A stretch of DNA of 5,497 bases from an uncultured Collinsella sp. (GTDB taxonomy: Bacteria; Actinomycetota; Coriobacteriia; Coriobacteriales; Coriobacteriaceae): positions 1 to 5,497 of the forward strand of contig CAUEQX010000119.1 of assembly GCA_959020035.1 (NCBI GenBank), written 5' to 3'. Positions 1 to 5,497 of this stretch are shown in pieces. Position 1 is the stretch's first letter. Each line of letters starts with the position of its first letter. The notes under the pieces were generated by a model. That model was not told the origin of the DNA and did no database searches. It saw only the letters and a program-made list of their open reading frames with translations. A program made the position numbers and the translations under genes.

Positions 1-467
1 GCTCCAGCTGGGTCATCGGCGAGGGCCGCAACTTCGTCAAGACGATGAAGGGCCTGTCCGACCGCGTCGCCGACCCCGAGGACGGGCTCGAGCAGGTCAC
101 GGTCGTTGACGACCAGCTGGGCCGCCTGACCTTCACGCGCGACATGGCCGAGGCCATCTTCCACGTGCTGGGGACGCACGCCCCCTACGGCACCTACGAC
201 TGCACCGGCTCCGGCACCGTCAAGTCCTGGGCCGATATCGCCCGCGCCGTCTTCGAGGCCGCCAACGGCAACGGGGACAGGGTCGTGCCGGTATCGACCG
301 CCGACTACTACGCCGGCGCCGAGGGGCCCGTCGCCTCGCGCCCGGTCCACTCCGCTCTCGACCTGTCCAGGCTCGAGTCGGTCGGCTTCCACATGCCCGA
401 CTGGGAGGAAGAGCTCGAAGAATACCTGTTTGGCTCTTCTGAAAAAGCAAATATGGAGCAGCTGTGA
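1..467 (+). CDS. rmlD: dTDP-4-dehydrorhamnose reductase (RmlD), C-terminal half, 5' end outside window
   Basis: The enzyme makes the last step of dTDP-L-rhamnose synthesis, the NAD(P)H-dependent reduction of dTDP-4-dehydro-L-rhamnose, in the cytoplasm. The open frame enters at base 3 and gives 154 codons before TGA at 465-467, about half of a usual RmlD of roughly 300 residues. Visible family marks are SSWVIGEGRNFV at the start (the SW-V-x-G-x-x-x-NFV segment of the SDR-type reductase), then VVDDQLGRLTFTRDMAEAI (the conserved DQ-x-G substrate-side motif), then a Y-x-x-TGSG-x-x-SWADIA segment and a C-terminal RPVHSALDLSRL segment, typical of RmlD ends. The ATG at 45 is internal and not the true start. 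In Coriobacteriia and bifidobacteria this protein is often fused behind an RmlC epimerase; the missing 5' part prevents checking that here. It overlaps the next gene by 4 bases. The last 12 or so codons (from about 430) are lower in GC than the rest. Other sugar-nucleotide reductases of the same superfamily are less likely. Confidence 0.9.
   Translation, partial: SSWVIGEGRNFVKTMKGLSDRVADPEDGLEQVTVVDDQLGRLTFTRDMAEAIFHVLGTHAPYGTYDCTGSGTVKSWADIARAVFEAANGNGDRVVPVSTADYYAGAEGPVASRPVHSALDLSRLESVGFHMPDWEEELEEYLFGSSEKANMEQL
455..463 (+). promoter_or_regulatory. Ribosome binding site deciding a GTG start
   Basis: GGAG at 455-458 lies 5 bases before the GTG at 464 and 17 bases before the next in-frame ATG at 476. 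The spacing favours GTG as the start of the first glycosyltransferase gene. The site is inside the end of rmlD, so translation is probably coupled. Confidence 0.55.
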
Positions 468-1576
468 AAGTACTGATGCAGACCCGCCAAAACGTTTTTG
501 ATCTAGCGGGCGGTGACACGACACAACTTGTAAAGACGAAGGAGGCCCTTGAATCAAAGGGTATTGATGTCGACCTGTCCTTGGACTTGCGACCCGATGT
601 TTCTGGATACGATGTGGTCCACTTGTTCAACCTCACGCGGGTCCAGGAAACTTTCATCCAGTCGAAAAACGCCAAGGAGGCCGGAAAGCCTGTCGTGCTC
701 TCCACGATTTACTGGCCGACTGACAGCTTCGAAAAAAGCGCAGCAAACGGCCTGAGAGGTTTTTTGGGAAAACATCTTAGCGTCGATGGAATGGAGCGCC
801 TCAAGGCCTTCGGAAAGTACGTCTTGCGCGGGGAGCGCAGCGAGGGTGCACGCTACCTTATGACACATAGCTTCCAAAAGATGCAGCTCGAGATATTGGA
901 CAACTGCGATGTGTTCCTGCCGAATGCAAAGACCGAGATGGACCAGATAGCGGCTCATCTCGGCTTTCGCACCGACAACTATGTGGTCGTCCCCAACGCC
1001 GTCGACGTCGCGAGCATTAAGGCCGCGAAAGAGGTTGAATCAACAGGATACGAGCGATTCAGTGGATGGATTGTTTGCATCGGCCGCATCGACATTCGCA
1101 AGAACCAGCTCAACCTAATCAAGGCGGTGGAGGGGTCGGATTACAAGGTCGTCTTTGTGGGAAAGAAGTCTCCCGGGCATATCGAGTATGCGAACAAGGT
1201 TGTGTCGGAGATAGAAGCCAATCCGAACATGGAATGGATCGAGCAAATTCCCAACGAAGACATCTACAAGCTGTGCCGCGAGTGCCGTGTGAGCGTGTTG
1301 CCTAGTTGGTTCGAGACGCCGGGCCTCGTGAGTCTGGAGGCAGCCGCTATGGGGTGCAATATCGTGGTATCTCCCAAAGGTACGACGCGGGATTATTTCG
1401 GTGACAGCGCGTTTTATTGCGATGTCAGCAGCCCTTCCTCCATCAGGGCTGCGCTGGATGAGGCTTACGCCGTCAATTACGACGAGGTTTTCGGCCGAAA
1501 GGTAATTACGGAATACACGTGGGAGAAGGCTGCTGAGAAAACTCTCGATGGCTATCAACTTGCTTTGAAAGGGTGA
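464..1576 (+). CDS. GT4-like (GT-B fold) glycosyltransferase
   Basis: A 370-residue soluble transferase that probably moves a sugar from a nucleotide donor to a lipid-linked or glycan acceptor at the cytoplasmic face of the membrane. Donor and acceptor cannot be read from the sequence. The N-terminal domain has the glycine loop DLAGGDTTQL at 13-22, followed by a Rossmann-like strand DVVHLFNL at 50-57. The linker VPNAVD at 176-181 leads into the C-terminal nucleotide-binding domain, which has GRIDIRKNQ at 207-215 (the G-R-x-x-x-x-K-N variant of the phosphate-binding GR...KG motif). The EX7E motif FETPGLVSLEAAAMG has its glutamates at 284 and 292. These are marks of Glycos_transf_1/GT4 enzymes, and the length is normal for them. 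No signal peptide or membrane segment is seen. GTG start, 4-base overlap with rmlD, and 1 base before wecB. GC is clearly lower than in rmlD or wecB, suggesting separate ancestry. Family assignment is firm; specificity is unknown. Confidence 0.9.
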   Translation: MKVLMQTRQNVFDLAGGDTTQLVKTKEALESKGIDVDLSLDLRPDVSGYDVVHLFNLTRVQETFIQSKNAKEAGKPVVLSTIYWPTDSFEKSAANGLRGFLGKHLSVDGMERLKAFGKYVLRGERSEGARYLMTHSFQKMQLEILDNCDVFLPNAKTEMDQIAAHLGFRTDNYVVVPNAVDVASIKAAKEVESTGYERFSGWIVCIGRIDIRKNQLNLIKAVEGSDYKVVFVGKKSPGHIEYANKVVSEIEANPNMEWIEQIPNEDIYKLCRECRVSVLPSWFETPGLVSLEAAAMGCNIVVSPKGTTRDYFGDSAFYCDVSSPSSIRAALDEAYAVNYDEVFGRKVITEYTWEKAAEKTLDGYQLALKG

Positions 1577-1577
1577 T

Positions 1578-2711
1578 ATGAAAAAAGTTATGCTCGTCTT
1601 CGGCACTCGCCCGGAGGCCATTAAGATGTGCCCGCTCGTGAACGAGCTGAGGGCGCGCCCCGACGAGTTCGACACGGTTGTGACGGTCACCGGTCAACAC
1701 CGTGAGATGCTGGACCAGGTGCTTCGCGTGTTCGACGTCAAACCCGCCTACGACCTGGCCGTCATGAAGCCGGGACAGACTCTGTTCGACGTTACGTGCG
1801 ACGTGCTGCTCAAGCTCAAGGCGGTCCTCGAGGACGAGAAGCCCGATGTCGTGCTCGTACACGGCGATACCACGACCAGCTTCGCCGCTACGCTCGCGTG
1901 CTTCTACCTGCAGATCCCCGTGGGGCACGTCGAGGCCGGCCTGCGCACGCACGACATCTTCAGCCCCTGGCCGGAGGAGTTCAACCGTCAGGCGGTCGAC
2001 ATCGTGAGCGAGTACTATTTCGCCCCCACTGAGGCCAGCAAGAAGAACCTTCTGGACGAGGGCAAGCCGGAGTCGAAGATCTGGGTCACCGGCAACACGG
2101 GAATCGACGCCCTTCGCACCACCGTTCGCGATGGCTATACCCACCCCGAGCTCGAGTGGGCGGAGGGCTCCCGCCTCATCCTCATCACGGCGCACCGTCG
2201 CGAGAACCTGGGCGAGCCCATGCACCGCATGTTTCGCGCCATCCGCCGCGTGATGGAGGAGCATCCCGACACCAAGGCGATCTACCCCATCCACATGAAC
2301 CCGCTCGTCCGCAAGGCGGCGCACGAGGAGCTTGACGGCTTCGACCGGCTGCATATCATCGACCCGCTCGAGGTTCTCGACTTCCACAACTTCATGGCCG
2401 TCAGCCACATCATCCTCACCGACTCGGGCGGCATCCAGGAGGAGGCCCCGAGCCTGGGCAAGCCCGTGCTCGTCATGCGCGACACCACCGAGCGTCCCGA
2501 GGGCGTGGCAGCAGGCACGCTGAAGCTCGTCGGCACCGAGGAGGAGGCCATCTACCGCGAGTTCAGTAGGCTTCTTTGCGACGACGAGGAGTACGTCGCC
2601 ATGTCCCGCGCCTCCAATCCCTACGGCGACGGACATGCGAGCGAGCGGATCGCGGAAGCTTTGGGGCGTTCTTCTCTCGAGGCTGGAATACGTGATGGTG
2701 AATGTCGATGA
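1578..2711 (+). CDS. wecB: UDP-N-acetylglucosamine 2-epimerase, non-hydrolysing
   Basis: Interconverts UDP-GlcNAc and UDP-ManNAc in the cytoplasm (also called MnaA), providing ManNAc or its derivatives for surface glycans. The 377-residue length is normal. Family motifs appear in order: GTRPEAIK 9-16, GQHREML 39-45, HGDTTT 95-100, GHVEAGLRT 116-124, PWPEEFNR 130-137, TGNTGIDAL 171-179, TAHRREN 204-210, DSGGIQEEAP 282-291 and TERPEG 304-309. The residues usually assigned to catalysis (Asp in HGDTT, Glu in VEAGLRT, Glu in PEE-NR, His in HRREN) are all present, so the enzyme should be active. The intact PEE-NR and GHVEAGLRT segments favour the non-hydrolysing type over the hydrolysing NeuC-like type. 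ATG start 1 base after the preceding stop, with AAAGGG at 1568-1573 as a plausible ribosome site. No UDP-ManNAc dehydrogenase (WecC) lies in the window. The gene is GC-rich, unlike both flanking genes. Confidence 0.96.
   Translation: MKKVMLVFGTRPEAIKMCPLVNELRARPDEFDTVVTVTGQHREMLDQVLRVFDVKPAYDLAVMKPGQTLFDVTCDVLLKLKAVLEDEKPDVVLVHGDTTTSFAATLACFYLQIPVGHVEAGLRTHDIFSPWPEEFNRQAVDIVSEYYFAPTEASKKNLLDEGKPESKIWVTGNTGIDALRTTVRDGYTHPELEWAEGSRLILITAHRRENLGEPMHRMFRAIRRVMEEHPDTKAIYPIHMNPLVRKAAHEELDGFDRLHIIDPLEVLDFHNFMAVSHIILTDSGGIQEEAPSLGKPVLVMRDTTERPEGVAAGTLKLVGTEEEAIYREFSRLLCDDEEYVAMSRASNPYGDGHASERIAEALGRSSLEAGIRDGECR
2697..2707 (+). promoter_or_regulatory. Ribosome binding site deciding between two close ATG codons
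   Basis: GGTGA at 2697-2701 is part of the anti-16S consensus. It sits 6 bases before the ATG at 2708 but touches the ATG at 2702. Spacing and the ATGA stop-start overlap with wecB favour 2708. The alternative start adds only two residues (Met-Ser). Confidence 0.45.
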
Positions 2712-4045
2712 ATCTTTTTAACTGCGGACAAATCAACGAGAAGCTTAAAGGTTTGTTTTGGAAACTCCCGTTGAGCGCTGAATTTAAAGAAAACCTCAGA
2801 GTCAGGCGTTATGAGCGTATTCTCGAACGCGAAGCGGCAGCCGATGCGGGCTCCTTGCGTATTGTGGCCGATAATGACCTTTTGAGCTCTTACGCCGAGT
2901 ATGTCCTAGAAAGTTATGATGCGCGTGCCGAGGGCTACGTCGGCTATCGAAGGCATGATGAGGCTAAGTCGGACGTGCTGTTGGTGGCATATTATTTGAC
3001 GCAATTCCACCCCAATGCTCAAAATGACTCCTGGTGGGGACGAGGAACCACTGAGTGGAACAATGTTTGCAAGGCCGTCCCTCAGTTCACGGGGCATTAT
3101 CAGCCAAGGAAGCCCGGCGAGCTCGGCTATTACGATTTGCGCTTGAAATGCAATATGCAAAGGCAGATTGAGCTTGCGAAGAATTATGGCGTAGGAGCTT
3201 TCTGTTTTTACTACTACTGGTTCGATGGTGGTCAGAGACTTCTCGAAGGACCTTTAGATATGTTTCTGGATGACTCAAACCTTGACATGCCTTTCTTTTA
3301 TTGCTGGGCGAATGAAAACTGGACAAAGCGATTCAGCGGTACGAGCAACGATGTCTTGATGGAGATCACCCAGAGTTCCGAGAACTACACCGCCTTCATG
3401 AGGGATGTTGTCCATGATTTCAGCCATGAGGGATATCTCCGAATAGACGGCAAGCCCGTCCTATCCGTGTATCGCCCATCGCTTATTCGAGATCCGGAGC
3501 ATGTGATTTCTGAGTGGCGCCGCATTTGTAAGGACGAATGCGGCTCAGAACCCTATCTTATTGCCGTGCAAGAGCGTGATACCAACATTGATTGGTCGGC
3601 AGTTGGCTTTGATGCCGAGAGCGAGTTCCAACCCAAGCAGGTGCAGCACAACTGTCGCAACATAACCAAACAGGTGCGTCCGTTGCGCGAAGATTTCGGC
3701 GGCACCGTCTACGACTATGCGGATTTGGTCGAGAATAAGCGATATGCGACTTGGAGCCGCGATAAGAAGGTCTATCCCGCCGTTATGCCCATGTGGGACA
3801 ACACGGCCCGAAGGAATCACAGAGGAACGATTTTTCACGGGAGCACGCCTGAGCTATATGGACGATGGCTTGCGGACACGATTGACGAGGTGCGCCGTAG
3901 GCGCGACTTAGACAAGAAGATGGTCTTTCTAAACGCTTGGAACGAGTGGGGAGAAGGTGCCTACCTGGAACCTGATTCACTGTGGGGGTACGCATATCTT
4001 GATGCGACATTGCGGGCCATCATGCAGGATGGGCCGAACGAATGA
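2708..4045 (+). CDS. WbsX / GH99-like domain protein, putative glycan glycosyltransferase
   Basis: A 445-residue protein of the WbsX family (Glyco_tran_WbsX, related in fold to GH99), often found in O-antigen, capsule and rhamnan gene clusters and usually annotated as a putative glycosyltransferase; to my knowledge the biochemical activity is not firmly established. Family marks, numbered from the ATG at 2708: YYLTQFHP 95-102, WWGRGTTEWNNV 109-120, HYQPRKPGELGYYDLR 130-145, FCFYYYWF 165-172, CWANENWTKRF 199-209, MPMWDNTAR 360-368 and NAWNEWGEGAYLEPD 409-423. The acidic residues in ANENW and NEWGE are the likely catalytic or binding positions, by analogy with GH99. The first 90 or so residues precede the recognised domain, are charged and probably helical, and match nothing I can name. 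No signal peptide or membrane segment is seen, so it is predicted cytoplasmic. It overlaps both neighbours through ATGA junctions. GC drops sharply at its start. Confidence 0.88.
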   Translation: MNLFNCGQINEKLKGLFWKLPLSAEFKENLRVRRYERILEREAAADAGSLRIVADNDLLSSYAEYVLESYDARAEGYVGYRRHDEAKSDVLLVAYYLTQFHPNAQNDSWWGRGTTEWNNVCKAVPQFTGHYQPRKPGELGYYDLRLKCNMQRQIELAKNYGVGAFCFYYYWFDGGQRLLEGPLDMFLDDSNLDMPFFYCWANENWTKRFSGTSNDVLMEITQSSENYTAFMRDVVHDFSHEGYLRIDGKPVLSVYRPSLIRDPEHVISEWRRICKDECGSEPYLIAVQERDTNIDWSAVGFDAESEFQPKQVQHNCRNITKQVRPLREDFGGTVYDYADLVENKRYATWSRDKKVYPAVMPMWDNTARRNHRGTIFHGSTPELYGRWLADTIDEVRRRRDLDKKMVFLNAWNEWGEGAYLEPDSLWGYAYLDATLRAIMQDGPNE

Positions 4046-5397
4046 AAAAGAAGAAGCTGTTCATTGCCATAACGCTTTCGAACTATCTTATTGACCGTAC
4101 GGGTACGCCGAAGGTCGTTATGAGTCATCAGGTTGCTGCCAATGACGCTGGCATCAAGTATGTTGCCTTATTTCCCATTGGCGGTTCTTCTAAATTTGCA
4201 AAGAGGCTTTTCAGCAACTCATTCGGTGTGATATGCGATGGTAAGTTCGCAGGAGTTTTCAGCCTTGAAGCTTTCTTGGCTAGGGTAGGACGTTTGCTCG
4301 ATGGCGAGTATGAACTGGGATGCATTTACATCCATCACTTCATGGGATGGAACCTTGAATCGATTGCTGGCATAGTATCTTCGTATCCTAAGGTCCAGCT
4401 GGTCGTATATGCGCATGACTACTACCTGTGCTGCACAAACTATAATTTGATACAGGATGGTACTCAATTATGCGGATCTGCTAGATTGGGCGACGCACAA
4501 TGCGCGGGATGTGCCTATTACGCTGACAGCATTATTCGTGAAGATTGCATCTGGAGGCTTCTGCACAACGAGCTTCATCGCATAGTATTTGCTTGCCCTT
4601 CAAGCGTTGTCGAAAGAATGGTGCAATCTTTCCATCCGGAAGCAAAGGGGCATTGCACGGTAATTCCACATCAAAGATACGTCGGGATTTATCTTGACAA
4701 CAAGGAGATGCTTCCTCCCAATCATGCGATCAAAGTTGCATATCTTGGGAAACAACAGTCTATAAAAGGCTGGGACTGTTGGTGTCGCCTTGTTGACGCG
4801 TTTCGTGGCCAGGGAAAATATGAATTCGTTGTGTTCAACAACGAGACGAAGCCTTTACCTAGCGGAATGAGACGGGTCTTCGTCGAATTTTCACCAGGAA
4901 AACCCAATGCTATGATTGACGAGCTGCGACGCGAGAATGTGGATGCTGCTTTACTTTGGTCTCAATGCCTAGAGACGTATTCGTACACCTGCATGGAGGC
5001 ATATGCCTCAAATGCTTTTATCATCACTTGTCCATCAAGCGGTAACATAGCTGAGTTTGTGAGTATGACGCATTGCGGCCAGGTTCTTTCTTCGGAGCAG
5101 GAGCTGTGCCAGCTGCTCGACGAGCCTGATAAGTTGCTGGAGTTGTTGAACGGGTTCCGCGCTAATCACGATGGGGGCGCGATGGCCCTCGCGACCAATG
5201 ACGCATTCATTGCTTTGGCGAAACCGAGCAGGCCGACTGCGCAAAATGCCGTCGAAAATGAGAGGCAATGCCGAACCTACAGATTCCGGCTAGACAATTG
5301 CTTCTCTTTGCCGCTGCGTATTTTCTATTCATGTCGGGAGCGAAAAAAAATCGAGGCTGCAAATTCACGGAAACGAAAACAAGAGTTCGCCATATGA
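4042..5397 (+). CDS. Divergent cysteine-rich GT-B glycosyltransferase
   Basis: A 451-residue probable glycosyltransferase acting in polysaccharide assembly; donor and acceptor are unknown. The C-terminal donor-binding domain shows VAYLGKQQSIKGWD at 232-245 (the G-x5-KG phosphate-binding type) and an EX7E motif in CLETYSYTCMEAYAS with glutamates at 311 and 319. Both support a GT4-like GT-B fold. The N-terminal domain has TGTPKV near residue 20 in place of the usual double-glycine loop, and HDYYLCC at 125-131 followed by C144, C154 and C157. This resembles the HD-x-x-x-x-C ... C ... C-x-x-C arrangement seen in a subset of GT4 proteins. I count 20 cysteines in all. The tail from about 411 is basic with a hydrophobic patch (CFSLPLRIF) and ends in RKRKQEFAI, which could help membrane association. 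AGGATGGG at 4026-4033 serves as ribosome site; the ATGA overlaps on both sides indicate coupling. GC is low relative to wecB. Superfamily is fairly sure; function is not. Confidence 0.8.
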   Translation: MKKKKLFIAITLSNYLIDRTGTPKVVMSHQVAANDAGIKYVALFPIGGSSKFAKRLFSNSFGVICDGKFAGVFSLEAFLARVGRLLDGEYELGCIYIHHFMGWNLESIAGIVSSYPKVQLVVYAHDYYLCCTNYNLIQDGTQLCGSARLGDAQCAGCAYYADSIIREDCIWRLLHNELHRIVFACPSSVVERMVQSFHPEAKGHCTVIPHQRYVGIYLDNKEMLPPNHAIKVAYLGKQQSIKGWDCWCRLVDAFRGQGKYEFVVFNNETKPLPSGMRRVFVEFSPGKPNAMIDELRRENVDAALLWSQCLETYSYTCMEAYASNAFIITCPSSGNIAEFVSMTHCGQVLSSEQELCQLLDEPDKLLELLNGFRANHDGGAMALATNDAFIALAKPSRPTAQNAVENERQCRTYRFRLDNCFSLPLRIFYSCRERKKIEAANSRKRKQEFAI

Positions 5398-5497
5398 GTA
5401 TTCTTGAGAAAAAAACAGGGTCGGGGATAGATGCACTGATAATCAGTCTGATTATGGCTAAGGTTTTTCTGCTTGAATACCTTGGTATGGCCGGAAT
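5394..5497 (+). CDS. N-terminus of a probable integral membrane protein, cut by window end
   Basis: ATG at 5394 overlaps the preceding TGA as ATGA, with AAGAG at 5381-5385 about 8 bases upstream. The frame stays open for 34 full codons to the window end. The start is a short polar stretch (MSILEKKTGSGID) followed by a hydrophobic run, ALIISLIMAKVFLLEYLGMA, with one lysine in it. This looks like the first transmembrane helix of a multi-pass protein. In this position of a polysaccharide operon the common candidates are a Wzy-type polymerase, a Wzx-type flippase or a membrane acyltransferase; the visible residues do not distinguish them. An A7 run lies at codons 5-8. Confidence 0.65.
   Translation, partial: MSILEKKTGSGIDALIISLIMAKVFLLEYLGMAG

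Noticed and set aside
45..467. ATG at 45 as the true start of the reductase gene
   Set aside because: The frame is open back to base 3 and encodes the conserved SW-V-x-G-x-x-x-NFV segment upstream of this ATG, so it is an internal methionine.
220..705. Open frame of 161 codons on the - strand over the end of rmlD
   Set aside because: Its C-terminal part is an arginine/proline-rich run typical of the wrong frame in GC-rich DNA.
1115..1690. Open frame of 191 codons on the - strand across the first transferase and the start of wecB
   Set aside because: It spans a gene junction of two well-supported + strand genes and shows no family motif or good ribosome site that I can see; best explained as a shadow.
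1506..2636. Long open frame of 376 codons on the - strand opposite wecB
   Set aside because: It mirrors a GC-rich coding frame, has low-complexity composition (rich in Val, Leu, Gly, Asp, Arg) and no recognisable motif, while the + strand carries every motif of the epimerase family.
1..5497. Terminators, promoters, transposon ends, direct repeats or CRISPR repeats
   Set aside because: All genes abut or overlap, leaving no intergenic space, and I found no convincing hairpin followed by a T run, no terminal inverted repeats and no spaced repeats by eye.

Overview
The window is a co-directional, tightly packed block of surface-polysaccharide genes (capsule, exopolysaccharide or cell-wall glycan type). 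All six coding regions are on the + strand. Neighbours overlap by 4 bases or are separated by 1 base, so this looks like the middle of one long operon. No promoter, terminator, RNA gene, mobile element or CRISPR array is visible, and no stretch longer than 300 bases lacks a gene.

Layout: (1) 1-467, the C-terminal half of a dTDP-4-dehydrorhamnose reductase (RmlD), cut by the window start; (2) 464-1576, a GT-B fold, GT4-like glycosyltransferase; (3) 1578-2711, a complete non-hydrolysing UDP-GlcNAc 2-epimerase (WecB/MnaA); (4) 2708-4045, a WbsX/GH99-like protein; (5) 4042-5397, a second, divergent and cysteine-rich GT-B glycosyltransferase; (6) 5394 to the window end, the first 34 codons of a probable membrane protein.

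Together they suggest synthesis of a heteropolysaccharide repeat unit. RmlD supplies dTDP-L-rhamnose and WecB supplies UDP-ManNAc (or a derivative). The two glycosyltransferases, and possibly the WbsX protein, assemble or modify the unit. The truncated membrane protein could be a polymerase, flippase or transferase, but too little is present to decide.

The organism is probably a GC-rich Gram-positive actinobacterium. The RmlD tail resembles, from memory, the RmlD part of the fused RmlC-RmlD proteins of Coriobacteriia (Collinsella/Olsenella) and bifidobacteria; this is an inference and has not been tested by a search. Base composition is mosaic. The two sugar-nucleotide genes are GC-rich (43 of 60 bases in hand-counted samples at 61-120 and at 2161-2220). 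The transferase genes are clearly lower (27/60 at 721-780, 26/60 at 3181-3240, 25/60 at 4141-4200). This fits a locus in which conserved precursor genes stay with the host genome while strain-specific transferases are exchanged. I see no clearly undescribed system; the most distinctive items are the cysteine-rich transferase, the WbsX protein and the sharp composition boundaries.
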